Source: Rhodobacter sp. (lineage in GTDB: Bacteria; Pseudomonadota; Alphaproteobacteria; Rhodobacterales; Rhodobacteraceae). From it: 64,000 bases of DNA. The position numbers and the translations under genes were made by a program. Positions 46,411 to 57,215 of the stretch are shown in pieces. How positions within the stretch are numbered: the first letter of the stretch is position 1; each line of letters opens with the position of its first letter. The stretch lies in contig JASJCA010000034.1 of NCBI GenBank assembly GCA_030066215.1, positions 1-64,000 on the forward strand. The letters run 5' to 3'. Under the pieces are notes generated by a model. That model made no database searches. It was not told the origin of the DNA and was given only the letters and a program-made list of their open reading frames with translations.

Positions 46411-47564
46411 CCGGCCCGGTCTTCCACCTCTTCGATGCCGCGCCGCGCCCGGTCGCGCCGTTCAGCCACGCCGTCGAGGCCGACGGCTGGGTGATCCTCA
46501 CCGGGCAGATGCCCACCGATCCAGCGGCGCCTGACGCCTCGCTGCCAGACGGCATCGCTGCACAAACCGAACAAGTGATCGCCAATCTCGCCCTGGTTCT
46601 GGGCGAGCTCGGCCTCGGCCTTGACCATATCGTGCAATGCCGTTGCTTTCTCACCGACTTCGAGAGAGACTACGCCGCCTTCAACGAGGCTTACGCGCGC
46701 CACTTCCCGTTCGACCGTCTGCCCGCGCGTACCACCGTTGGCGTGACCGCGCTGGCCGTCGGCGCGCTGGTCGAGATCGACTGCATCGCCCGCCGGCCGG
46801 ACGCCTTGCCGAAACCCGTCGCCGCCGGGTCCGCGGAGGCCGCCGATCCCGGCCCGCTCGACGTCAGCATGTTCGACACCGAGGATCTGGTGAACATCGC
46901 TTTGCAGCGGTCCGGCGTGCTGCATGACACCCCGGCTGCCGGCAAGCTGATCCGCGCCTGGGAGGCCGGCGACCGCGGGCCGCTCGAGGCCAGGGTCGCA
47001 GAGATCGGTCCTGAGGTCGCCCTACGCGCGGCGCGAATCATCTCCGCCGAATTCGCCGCGATCACCGAAACGCTCGACCGGCTGGCGCCGAAACGGCTCG
47101 CCGATATCGGCTGCGGCTACGCGTTTTTCGATCTCTTCGCCCATCGCCGCTATGGCTGCGACCTGCTGCTGATCGACATCGAAGCCACCGAACACCGCCA
47201 TTTCGGCTTCCAGACCGAGGGCGCGGGCTACACCAGCCTCGCCAAGGCGCGCGAATTTCTGGTCGCCAATGGCGTTCCCGAGGACCGGATCCACCTATGG
47301 AATCCCGACCACGGCGACCCGCCCGAGATCGGCCCGATCGACCTCGCCGTCAGCTTTCTCAGCTGCGGGTTTCACTTTCCGATCGACATGTACCTGCCGT
47401 TCTTCCGGCTCGCGATTCGGCCCGGCGGCGGCATCATCCTGGACCTGCGCGCCGGCCAGACACGCGAGGCGATCGCGCAATTGTCGGAGCTCGGCACGGT
47501 CTCGAAAGTGCCGGGCCAGGACCGGGCGCGGCGCGTGCTGGTCGAGAAAAGGGCAACGAAATGA
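46407..47564 (+). CDS. RidA - methyltransferase-like fusion
   Basis: 385 residues in two parts. About 1-130 is a RidA/YjgF domain with Arg in PARTTVGV and Glu in VEIDC, both at the imine-deaminase positions. About 155-385 resembles a class I methyltransferase: LADIGCGYAFFD (motif I), LLLIDIEATEH, LAVSFLSCGFHF, and a final beta-hairpin. RidA hydrolyses reactive enamines/imines. I know of no standard architecture with this pair, so the combined job is unknown. GTG start overlaps the cupin stop; its stop overlaps the next gene (ATGA). Confidence 0.83.
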   Translation: MTGPVFHLFDAAPRPVAPFSHAVEADGWVILTGQMPTDPAAPDASLPDGIAAQTEQVIANLALVLGELGLGLDHIVQCRCFLTDFERDYAAFNEAYARHFPFDRLPARTTVGVTALAVGALVEIDCIARRPDALPKPVAAGSAEAADPGPLDVSMFDTEDLVNIALQRSGVLHDTPAAGKLIRAWEAGDRGPLEARVAEIGPEVALRAARIISAEFAAITETLDRLAPKRLADIGCGYAFFDLFAHRRYGCDLLLIDIEATEHRHFGFQTEGAGYTSLAKAREFLVANGVPEDRIHLWNPDHGDPPEIGPIDLAVSFLSCGFHFPIDMYLPFFRLAIRPGGGIILDLRAGQTREAIAQLSELGTVSKVPGQDRARRVLVEKRATK

Positions 47565-47947
47565 GGCGCCTAGCGGCTCTTGCTGCAATCCTCGCAGGGC
47601 CGGCCGCAGCCCAGACGGTCGCGGTGCCGTCGGGCCAGACGGTCACCCTGACAGAGGTGATCCGCGACGTGCCGGGGCCTGGGGGCATCGCCTACCGCTA
47701 CCGCTTCGTGGCCCCCGGGATTGCCCGGAACGGCGGCGGCATCGACGCCACAACCGCCGCGGCCGATATCGACGCGCTCTGCCGCGACGTGGTGCTGCCC
47801 GACCTCGCCGGCGGCGTGCGCCCTGACCAGGTCATCATCTCGCTGTCGGACCGCCCGGTTCCATTCGGCCAGCCTGCCCCGGACGCCACGCAATTCTTCG
47901 AATCCTACCGGATCGAAGACGGCGCCTGCATCTGGGAGGAATTCTGA
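47561..47947 (+). CDS. small secreted protein, DUF6497-like
   Basis: 128 residues with a signal peptide (MRRLAALAAILAGPAAA). The mature protein has DVPGPGGIAYRYRFVAPGIA, CRDVVLPDL and DRPVPFGQPAPDATQFFESYRIEDG segments that recur in Rhodobacteraceae proteins of this size; I would label it DUF6497-like with caution. Function unknown. ATGA overlap couples it to the RidA-methyltransferase gene; it is the last member of the coupled cassette. Confidence 0.75.
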   Translation: MRRLAALAAILAGPAAAQTVAVPSGQTVTLTEVIRDVPGPGGIAYRYRFVAPGIARNGGGIDATTAAADIDALCRDVVLPDLAGGVRPDQVIISLSDRPVPFGQPAPDATQFFESYRIEDGACIWEEF

Positions 47948-48037
47948 TGCCTCCCCAATATCTTGCCCCGGAATCGCCGCATCGCGGCAAAGTTGATGCA
48001 AAGTGGCCACAGCATGGCCCCTGCGGCGATGTGGAAT

Positions 48038-48054
48038 TTCCTTTTGAAAAGGAA
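48038..48054. repeat. AT-containing palindrome before the small lipoprotein gene
   Basis: TTCCTTTT-G-AAAAGGAA, perfect arms. It could be an operator or RNA hairpin in the 214-bp gap; no factor identified. Confidence 0.35.
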
Positions 48055-48161
48055 TCCTTTAACGTGGCGCAAGGTTACCGGACAGTGACCTGTACCCCGA
48101 ACGGGAGGCCGGGCGGTCTAGCATGGGCGCGTGGCCTTCGTCATTATGACAGGAGACTAGG

Positions 48162-48302
48162 ATGTCGAAGAGCATCAAACTGGTTCTTACCCTCGGCCTC
48201 GTGGCCTTCGTGGCTGCCTGCGCCCAACAGGAAGAAGAGCCGGTCTTCGTTGACCCTGAGCCGATTACGGTCGACCCGCCGTTCACCGGCAAGTACAAGT
48301 AA
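48162..48302 (+). CDS. 46-residue lipoprotein
   Basis: A short gene between 48162 and 48302. Lipoprotein signal peptide with lipobox FVAAC (Cys20), then an acidic, Pro-rich tail ending GKYK. AGGAGA at 48151-48156 gives a good ribosome site. It is followed by a strong GAAA-loop hairpin. Codon use matches the neighbours. Its position inside the pcc locus and the well-formed signal argue that it is real. Role unknown. Confidence 0.82.
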   Translation: MSKSIKLVLTLGLVAFVAACAQQEEEPVFVDPEPITVDPPFTGKYK

Positions 48303-48310
48303 GTACCGCA

Positions 48311-48336
48311 CGGGACGGGCGGAAACGCCCGTCCCG
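48311..48336 (+). terminator. GAAA-tetraloop hairpin after the 46-aa lipoprotein gene
   Basis: CGGGACGGGCG pairs perfectly with CGCCCGTCCCG around a GAAA loop. No T-run follows; very stable, so it probably protects or terminates the short transcript. Confidence 0.6.
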
Positions 48337-48371
48337 GACGCGTGCCGCGCGGCCCCACGGGAGGCGCGCGC

Positions 48372-48731
48372 ATGCTAAAGCACCGCGGCTTTCCCGGCCG
48401 CCTTCCCGGTACGGATTATCAATTCACTATCCGCCGCGCCAATCCGCGTGGCGTTACGCCGTTGCAACGGCGCGAGCGCCACGTCGACCGGCGTCCGGCG
48501 GACCGTCAGGCCGACGCTGCGTTTTTACAGGCGCTGTGGGAGCATTTCGGCGACGCGCCGTTTGAACGCGGCAATCTGGACGCCGGGCGCTTGGGCTGGC
48601 TATTCGGCCGCGAGGTGGTTCCGGCCGAAGACCCCTTCGACCCAGAAAACTACGACGCGTTGTTGCGCGTAGATCGGGCGGTCGCCCAGGCAAGTTTCCC
48701 GGAACTAACGCTCGACGGAGGATCGGCATGA
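48372..48731 (+). CDS. hypothetical protein, 119 aa, in the pcc locus
   Basis: 119-residue soluble protein, Arg- and Asp-rich, with no signal or membrane segment: RRERHVDRRPADRQADAAFLQALWEHFGDAPFERGNLDAGRLGWLFGREVVPAED in short pieces. I do not recognise the family. It lies between the small lipoprotein genes on the pcc strand. The ATG at 48372 is chosen; the 10 residues before it come from a GC-rich spacer. Confidence 0.6.
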   Translation: MLKHRGFPGRLPGTDYQFTIRRANPRGVTPLQRRERHVDRRPADRQADAAFLQALWEHFGDAPFERGNLDAGRLGWLFGREVVPAEDPFDPENYDALLRVDRAVAQASFPELTLDGGSA

Positions 48732-49068
48732 TCCCGCGGACCAACATGCAATTTCGGCGGGAAATGGCGCATGTGCGGCGGGTCTTTTGCCAGGGCTTTT
48801 CAGCCGAAGCCAACCTCGCCAATGTCTCGAATATGGTCGGGCCCAAAGACCGGTGGTCCGAGGGACTTCGACCATACCGTTACCCTTCCCCTTCTCTACG
48901 GTCTGGCCCCTCGTGGGTCAGACCACCCCTTTTGCGGGCGCCTGTTATCCACATAAAGATTCGGCGACAACCTGCCGAAATCATGGGGACAACAGGGTTA
49001 TCCATTGTCAATGAACAGGTGTTTCGGCTTTCTCCGTTCAGAGAGCAGGACACAGAAGGACACCAGGC
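48732..49068. other. non-coding gap before the 67-aa lipoprotein gene
   Basis: 337 bases. An ATG overlaps the previous stop (48728-48731), but the frame it opens becomes low-complexity and lacks a fold, so I do not call it. TTATCCACA (48945-48953) is a consensus DnaA box and TTATCCATT (48998-49006) is a near match. Confidence 0.5.
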
Positions 49069-49272
49069 ATGGCGATCAAGCCCCTCATACTTTCCGCCGT
49101 TGCGGCGCTGGCGCTGGCCGGCTGCGGCGACACCGTCACCGAACAGTCGCTCATCGGTGCGGGCGCCGGCGCCGGCACTGCGGCGATGCTCGACGGCAAT
49201 CTCGCGCTTGGTGCCATCGTCGGCGCCGGCGCCAACGTCGCCTATTGCAACCAATACCCCGACCGCTGCTAG
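49069..49272 (+). CDS. 67-residue lipoprotein, Gly-rich
   Basis: 67 residues: lipoprotein signal with lipobox LAGC, then IGAGAGAGTAAMLDGNLALGAIVGAGANVAYC, a small glycine-zipper-like segment, ending CNQYPDRC. Glycine-zipper lipoproteins can insert into or organise membranes. AGAAGGACAC precedes the ATG. Directly upstream of pccA; role unknown. Confidence 0.85.
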   Translation: MAIKPLILSAVAALALAGCGDTVTEQSLIGAGAGAGTAAMLDGNLALGAIVGAGANVAYCNQYPDRC

Positions 49273-49401
49273 CGGTCCCCTGACATCCGAGTCCGCCTCG
49301 GCGGACGCCACCGACACCGCCGCCGGAGCCCCGCGCACCGGCGGCGCTTTTGTCATGCCCGAACGCCACAGGCGCGGGCCAAGACCCAGAAGGACCGGGA
49401 C

Positions 49402-51402
49402 ATGTTCAAGAAGATCCTGATCGCCAATCGCGGCGAGATTGCCTGCCGCGTGATCAAGACCGCGCGCAAGATGGGCATCAAAACGGTGGCGATCTATTCC
49501 GACGCCGACCGCAACGCGCTGCATGTCGAGATGGCCGACGAGGCCGTGCGTATCGGCCCGCCGCCCGCCAACCAGTCCTATATCGTGATCGACAACGTCA
49601 TGACCGCGATTGCCGAGACCGGCGCCGAGGCGGTGCATCCCGGCTATGGCTTCCTCAGCGAGAACGCCAAATTCGCCGAGGCGTTGGAGACGGCCGGCGT
49701 CGCCTTCATAGGCCCGCCCAAGGGCGCGATCGAAGCGATGGGCGACAAGATCACCTCGAAGAAGATTGCCCAGGACGCCGAGGTTTCCACCGTGCCGGGT
49801 TACATGGGCCTGATCGAGGATGCCGACGAGGCGGTGAAGATCTCAACCGAAATCGGCTACCCGGTTATGATCAAAGCTTCTGCGGGCGGCGGCGGCAAGG
49901 GCATGCGCATCGCCTGGGATGACCAGGAGGCGCGCGAGGGGTTCCAAAGCTCTAAGAACGAGGCCGCCAGCAGCTTCGGCGACGACCGCATCTTCATCGA
50001 GAAATTCGTCACCCAACCCCGACATATCGAAATCCAAGTGCTTTGCGACGGCCACGGCAACGGCATCTATCTGAATGAACGCGAATGCTCGATCCAGCGC
50101 CGGAACCAGAAAGTGGTGGAGGAGGCGCCGTCGCCCTTCCTCGACCCCGCGACACGGAAGGCGATGGGCGAGCAGGCCGTCGCGTTGGCCAAGGCGGTCG
50201 GCTACACCAGCGCCGGCACCGTCGAGTTCATCGTCGACGGCGACAAGAACTTCTACTTTCTCGAGATGAATACCCGGCTGCAGGTGGAGCATCCGGTCAC
50301 CGAGCTGATCACCGGCGTCGATCTGGTGGAACAGATGATCCGCGTGGCCAATGGCGAGCCGCTGTCGATCGCCCAGGCCGACGTGAAGATCAACGGATGG
50401 GCGATCGAGAACCGGCTTTACGCCGAGGACCCCTATCGTGGGTTTCTGCCCTCGATCGGGCGCCTGTCGCGCTACCGCCCGCCGGAGGAAATCGCCACCG
50501 ACGACCACGTCGTCAGGAACGACACCGGTGTCTACGAAGGTGGTGAGATTTCAATGTATTACGACCCGATGATCGCCAAGCTCTGTACCTGGGGCCCCAC
50601 CCGCGAAGAGGCGATCGAGCACATGCGCGTGGCGCTCGATTCGTTCGAGGTCGAGGGCATCGGCCACAACCTGCCGTTCCTCTCGGCGGTCATGGACCAC
50701 CCGAAATTCATCTCGGGCGACATGACCACGGCCTTCATCGAGGAAGAATACCCCGACGGCTTCGACGGCGTGACGCTGCACGAGGATGCGCTGCGCCGCA
50801 TCGCCGCCGCCGCCGCGGCGATGTACCGAGTCGGAGAGATCCGCCGCACCCGGGTTTCGGGCCGGATGGACAACCACGAACGCCATGTGGGCGACGACTG
50901 GGTGGTGACGCTGCAGGGCCACGCCTATCCGGTGACGATCAGGGCCGACAAGAAGGGCGCCAGTGTGCATTTCGACGGCGGCGGCGAGCATCGGGTGGAA
51001 TCCGACTGGACCCCGGGCCAGCCGCTGGCTTTGCTCGACGTCGACGGCACCGCGCTGGTTTTGAAGGTCAACAAGGTGCCGAACGGCTTCCGCATTCGCA
51101 CCCGCGGCGCCGATCTCAACGTCCGCGTGCGCACCCCGCGCCAGGCCGAGCTTGCCGGTTTGATGCCGGAAAAGCTGCCGCCCGACACCTCGAAGATGCT
51201 TCTGTGCCCGATGCCTGGGCTGATCGTGAAGGTCGATGTCGAGGTCGGCCAAACCGTGCAGGAAGGTCAGGCGCTCTGCACCGTGGAGGCGATGAAGATG
51301 GAGAACATCCTGCGCGCCGAGAAGAAATCTGTCGTCGCCAAGATCAACGCCGGCCCGGGCGACAGCCTGGCAGTGGACGACGTGATCATGGAGTTCGAAT
51401 GA
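49402..51402 (+). CDS. pccA: propionyl-CoA carboxylase alpha subunit (biotin carboxylase)
   Basis: 666 residues. Biotin-carboxylase domain with the ATP-grasp GGGGKGMRI loop (about 173-181), ERECSIQRRNQK and EMNTRLQVEHPVTE; then the BT (oligomerisation) region and a C-terminal biotinyl domain with biotinylated Lys632 in EAMKMEN. Carboxylates biotin with bicarbonate/ATP, then passes the CO2 to PccB. It starts 3.9 kb after pccB on the same strand, unlike the usual adjacent pair. Confidence 0.97.
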   Translation: MFKKILIANRGEIACRVIKTARKMGIKTVAIYSDADRNALHVEMADEAVRIGPPPANQSYIVIDNVMTAIAETGAEAVHPGYGFLSENAKFAEALETAGVAFIGPPKGAIEAMGDKITSKKIAQDAEVSTVPGYMGLIEDADEAVKISTEIGYPVMIKASAGGGGKGMRIAWDDQEAREGFQSSKNEAASSFGDDRIFIEKFVTQPRHIEIQVLCDGHGNGIYLNERECSIQRRNQKVVEEAPSPFLDPATRKAMGEQAVALAKAVGYTSAGTVEFIVDGDKNFYFLEMNTRLQVEHPVTELITGVDLVEQMIRVANGEPLSIAQADVKINGWAIENRLYAEDPYRGFLPSIGRLSRYRPPEEIATDDHVVRNDTGVYEGGEISMYYDPMIAKLCTWGPTREEAIEHMRVALDSFEVEGIGHNLPFLSAVMDHPKFISGDMTTAFIEEEYPDGFDGVTLHEDALRRIAAAAAAMYRVGEIRRTRVSGRMDNHERHVGDDWVVTLQGHAYPVTIRADKKGASVHFDGGGEHRVESDWTPGQPLALLDVDGTALVLKVNKVPNGFRIRTRGADLNVRVRTPRQAELAGLMPEKLPPDTSKMLLCPMPGLIVKVDVEVGQTVQEGQALCTVEAMKMENILRAEKKSVVAKINAGPGDSLAVDDVIMEFE

Positions 51403-51403
51403 T

Positions 51404-51922
51404 CTACTCCGCCGCCTCGGCCTTGCGGTCGCGGATCTCCTGCTGCCGCATTGGCATCTTGTCGATCGACCGTGAGATTTCGCGCACGTCCCAGGGGAAC
51501 GGCTTGCGCAGTTTCACGCCGCCATCCTTGCCGATGATGGTCAACATGAAGCCGCGCGGGCGCAATTTCGTCCGAATCTCCGACCGCGGTGTGGGCTGGG
51601 TGTCAACGATCAGGACCACGTCGCGCTCCAGCAACTCGGCCGGCCGCTCCAACAACAGCTCCATCTGCTCCTGGAACCGCGGATCGGCGGGCGTGTCGGC
51701 GAAGACCACAACCGGCCGCTTGATCCACTGGAACTCGGCCAGCGAGACCTCGGCCGCGATGAGCGGCTCCAGCACCGGCGCGGCCATCTCGGCCTCGTCG
51801 GCGGGAGCCGCATCGGCCTCCGCCACTGTGTCGACACCGGATTCCGCTGCGGCCACGGCCTCTTGCGCGCCGGCTTTCATGGCCAGAAGCCCAGCGAAAA
51901 CAATGACCAAGACGTGCCTCAT
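51404..51922 (-). CDS. secreted DUF4174 protein
   Basis: 172 residues. Signal peptide ([19 protein letters not shown]), an Ala/Glu/Asp-rich linker, then a DUF4174 domain: [75 protein letters not shown] in short pieces. The family is thioredoxin-like in fold prediction and periplasmic; function unproven. Antisense to the pcc genes; its stop is one base after that of pccA. Confidence 0.85.
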   Translation of the reverse strand: MRHVLVIVFAGLLAMKAGAQEAVAAAESGVDTVAEADAAPADEAEMAAPVLEPLIAAEVSLAEFQWIKRPVVVFADTPADPRFQEQMELLLERPAELLERDVVLIVDTQPTPRSEIRTKLRPRGFMLTIIGKDGGVKLRKPFPWDVREISRSIDKMPMRQQEIRDRKAEAAE

Positions 51923-52045
51923 GCGCTCTCCTTCCGCACAGGATATAGGACGCCTTGCGCCGAAAACGAAGGCCCATTCGACCCCGAGGCACGGGAATTT
52001 GTGCCACGCGGGCCGCAGGGGCCTAGCCACGAAAGGACCGACCCG

Positions 52046-54190
<2,145 letters not shown>

Positions 54191-54262
54191 CGGATTCCTG
54201 TCTTGCCGCTCGGCCAATCCAGCGCCTAGGTTCCCGCCGTGGGCAGTGAAAAGGGGCTCAAA

Positions 54263-54619
54263 ATGGCCGGTAGTGTCACAGGAATTGGCGGTGTCTTCTT
54301 TCGCGCCCGCGACCCCGAGGCGCTGGCCGCCTGGTATGCCGATCACCTCGGCGTCACGTCGTTCGGCCCGTGGCCGCAGGCCGAAGGCATCGCGGTCTTC
54401 GCCCCGTTCGGCGCCGAGACCGACTACTGGCCGGCCGAGAAGCAATGGATGCTGAACCTGCGCGTCGAGGGCCTCGATGCCCTGATCGACCGTCTGCAAG
54501 CCGCGGGCATCGCGGTCGAAACCCGGCCCGAGGAATGGGACACGGCAGAAACCGGCCGCTTCGCCCGGATCACCGACCCCGAGGGAACCCCGATCGAGCT
54601 TTGGGAGCCGCCGGCATGA
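54263..54619 (+). CDS. VOC/glyoxalase-family protein
   Basis: 118-residue VOC-fold protein with the two beta-alpha-beta-beta-beta halves: GIGGVFFRARDPEALAAWYADHLGV and MLNLRVEGLDALIDRLQAAGI, ending ITDPEGTPIELWEPP. Metal ligands are plausible (Glu in IELWEP) but the full set cannot be assigned. ATG at 54263 is used; GTG at 54239 is possible. It overlaps the next gene by 4 bases (ATGA). Confidence 0.85.
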   Translation: MAGSVTGIGGVFFRARDPEALAAWYADHLGVTSFGPWPQAEGIAVFAPFGAETDYWPAEKQWMLNLRVEGLDALIDRLQAAGIAVETRPEEWDTAETGRFARITDPEGTPIELWEPPA

Positions 54620-55110
54620 GCAAGCGCCAGAAGATCCTCGCGGGTATGGCCGCCGGGCTCGTCTGGGCTATCGGCATCGTCTGGATCGGCGCGGCGCTCG
54701 TTGACATCCCGATTATGTTCCTCAACTGGTCGCTGTTCTTCGCGTTCTTCTTCCCTGGCCTAGCCCTTGCTGCGATGATCGCACGGATCGCCCAGCGGCG
54801 GTTCTTCGACGACACGATCATCGACGGTGAGCCGCTGTCCGGCCCCGCCGGGATCGACCAGCTCGTCTTGCGCAATACCGTTGAGCAACTGGTGTTGGCG
54901 CTGGCGCTCTGGCCCTTCGTCGGCACCGTCTTGGCGACCGACGGGCCCGGTGTGGTCGCCGCGCTCGGCATCGGGTTCGCCATCGCCCGGGTGCTGTTCT
55001 GGGTTGGCTACCACATCTCGCCGCCGTTGCGCGCCTTCGGCTTCGCGGCCACGTTCTATCCGACGCTCGTCGCTTGCGTTTGGACGGTGCTGTTCTGGGT
55101 CTTCCTCTAG
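54616..55110 (+). CDS. MAPEG-family membrane protein
   Basis: 164 residues, about four hydrophobic helices. The RNTVEQLVLALALWPF motif is the MAPEG signature (glutathione-handling membrane proteins such as microsomal GST). Coupled to the VOC gene by ATGA overlap. A glutathione-linked detoxification role is possible but only inferred from the family. Confidence 0.83.
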   Translation: MSKRQKILAGMAAGLVWAIGIVWIGAALVDIPIMFLNWSLFFAFFFPGLALAAMIARIAQRRFFDDTIIDGEPLSGPAGIDQLVLRNTVEQLVLALALWPFVGTVLATDGPGVVAALGIGFAIARVLFWVGYHISPPLRAFGFAATFYPTLVACVWTVLFWVFL

Positions 55111-55113
55111 GCC

Positions 55114-55842
55114 ATGGCGCTCGCCATCGAGATGCTCGATCCGCATGGGCCGGTCTATGGGCCGGACGCAGATACGCGCGGACCAGGCATCGTCATCGTC
55201 CATGGTGGCGAAGGGCCGATGGCGGGCTGGTCACACCGGTTTGCCGTGATCGTCGCCGCCCACGGCTTCCGCGCCCTTCCGATCAGCTAGGGCGAAGGTG
55301 ATTTCTTTGCCGCGGGCCCGATCCACAAGGTTCCGCTGGAGCCCATACGCGATGCCATCGCCGCCCTCGCGGCACATCCCAAGGTCACCCGCGCGGGCGC
55401 GTTCGGCTGGTCCCGCGGGGCCGAGAAACTGGCGCTGCTTGCCAGCACCCTCGCTAACACCGACCCGCTCGCCGCCATCGCCCTTCACGCCGGGTCCGAC
55501 ATCGTGCATTCGGCCTTCGACCCCCAAGCGTTCAGGACAGGGCAGGGTGGTCTCGACGCCGACCCCGGCTCTGAAGCGGCCTGGACCCGGAGCGGCCGAC
55601 CGGTCCCGCCGGGCCAACCCATCGAAATCGAACGCTACCCCGGCCCGGTCTTCCTGTCGGTCGGCGATGCCGACGAGGTCTGGGATCACCGCCAGACGCT
55701 GCGCCTCGCGGACCGGCTTTCGAAAGCCGGCCGCCCGGCCGATCTTTGGGAGGCAGAGGGGCAGGGGCACGGCCTGACCCTCGACGTTGAGCCCGAACTA
55801 TGGGCACGGCTGACCGCCTTTTTCACGCAACATCTAAGCTGA
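55114..55842 (+). pseudogene. alpha/beta hydrolase (BAAT/dienelactone-hydrolase type) broken by one amber codon
   Basis: Reading from ATG 55114, the frame is a complete alpha/beta hydrolase but codon 59 is TAG (55288-55290), where relatives carry Tyr (PIS-Y-GEGDFF). After it the frame continues to a normal stop at 55840 with nucleophile elbow GWSRG, Asp in GDADEVW and His in GQGHGL. One base change would restore it, so it is either a recent pseudogene or a sequencing error. The part after the stop has no good start of its own. It would follow the MAPEG gene by three bases. Confidence 0.82.
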
Positions 55843-55868
55843 GCGCAGGCAGCGCGTGCCTGCGAGCT

Positions 55869-57065
55869 TTATTCGGCGGCGGCGGCAACCGCCTCGCGCT
55901 CGTCCGCCGTTCCGGGGCGCGACGACAGCATAAGTGCCGTGTAACCCAGCACCGCCGACACCGCCGAACCGCAGAGCACACCCAACCGCACCGCGTTCAT
56001 CAGCCCCGGATCGTCGAAGCTCAGCGAGCCGATGAAGAGCGACATGGTAAAGCCGATGCCCGCCAGACACGCCACGCCATAGATCTGCGCCCAATTGGCG
56101 CCGGTGGGCAGCTTGGCCCAGCCGAGTTTCACCATGGCGTAGACCAGGCCGAACACGCCGACCTGCTTGCCGATCACGAGGCCTGCGGCGATGCCTAGGG
56201 GCAGCGGCGCCATCAGATCGGCCAACGACAGACCCTCCAGCACCACGCCGGCATTGGCGAAGGCGAAGACCGGCACGATGAAGAACAGCACGTAGGGAGC
56301 CAACCCATGCTCCAGCGCGTGCAGAGGCGATTTGTTCCATTTGTCGGTCAACGGAATGCAGAACGCCGCAACCACACCGGCCAAAGTCGCATGCACGCCG
56401 GATTTCAGCACCAGCACCCAAAGCACGACGCCCAACAGCAGAGTCGGCGCCATCCGGTGCGCGCCCGCCTGGTTGCGCCAGATCATCGCCGCCAGCGGCA
56501 CCAGCGCCATCAGCAGGTACTCGACCTGCAAATTCGCCGTGTAGAACAGCGCGATGATCACGATCGCGCCGAGGTCGTCGAGGATTGCCAGGGTCAGCAG
56601 GAACACCTTCAGCGACGACGGTACCCGGTCGCCCACCAGCGCCAGCACGCCAAGCGCAAACGCGATGTCGGTCGCCGCCGGGATCGCCCAGCCGCCCGCC
56701 GCCGGTCCGCCCCAGTTCAGCGACAGAAACACCAGCGCCGGCACCGCCATGCCGCCCACCGCGGCCATGCCCGGCAGCACCACGTCGCGGGGGTTCTTCA
56801 GCTTGCCCTCTAAGAGCTCTCGCTTCAGCTCAAGCCCGATCAGGAAGAAGAACACCGCCATCAGCCCGTCGTTGATCCATAGGATCAACGGCTTTTCCAG
56901 CCCGTTGCCATTGATGGTCACCGACAGATAGCTGTTGAGCACGCCGTCGTAGACCGGCTGCAGCGCCGAATTGGCCACGATCAGCGCCGCCAACGCAGAC
57001 AGCATCAGCAGAATGCCGCCCGAAGCTTCGTGGGCAAAGAACCGGTCGATGGCGCGCAACAGCAT
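55869..57065 (-). CDS. nhaA: Na+/H+ antiporter NhaA
   Basis: 398-residue antiporter with the NhaA signatures: FFFLIGLELKRELLEGKL, PAATDIAFALGVLALVG (the two adjacent Asp of the DD motif are in ILDDLGAIVIIALFY) and GVHATLAGVVAAF. Exports Na+ in exchange for H+ and helps alkaline/salt tolerance. ATG at 57065 begins MLLRAIDRFF. A longer upstream frame is not homologous. Ends 26 bases from the hydrolase pseudogene, convergent. Confidence 0.95.
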   Translation of the reverse strand: MLLRAIDRFFAHEASGGILLMLSALAALIVANSALQPVYDGVLNSYLSVTINGNGLEKPLILWINDGLMAVFFFLIGLELKRELLEGKLKNPRDVVLPGMAAVGGMAVPALVFLSLNWGGPAAGGWAIPAATDIAFALGVLALVGDRVPSSLKVFLLTLAILDDLGAIVIIALFYTANLQVEYLLMALVPLAAMIWRNQAGAHRMAPTLLLGVVLWVLVLKSGVHATLAGVVAAFCIPLTDKWNKSPLHALEHGLAPYVLFFIVPVFAFANAGVVLEGLSLADLMAPLPLGIAAGLVIGKQVGVFGLVYAMVKLGWAKLPTGANWAQIYGVACLAGIGFTMSLFIGSLSFDDPGLMNAVRLGVLCGSAVSAVLGYTALMLSSRPGTADEREAVAAAAE

Positions 57066-57215
57066 GGGAAATCCCTGAGTCTTTCGGTAAAGATGACGGG
57101 GACATGGAGCAATTCGCCGCGATTTCAACGGCGAAGTCCCGAAAATCCGCGGGAAATCGATGGAATTCGCCATCGTATTGCGGCAATTGCTCAATATACC
57201 GGCAAGGAGGCCGCC

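Noticed and set aside
48728-49068. Open frame starting with ATG overlapping the 119-aa gene's stop
   Set aside because: After about 25 residues the sequence turns low-complexity with no recognisable fold, and the frame then runs through the 67-aa lipoprotein gene in another phase.
55288-55290. TAG as a pyrrolysine or read-through codon
   Set aside because: No pyl genes are visible and the protein is a hydrolase, not a methyltransferase; a Tyr codon mutation is simpler.
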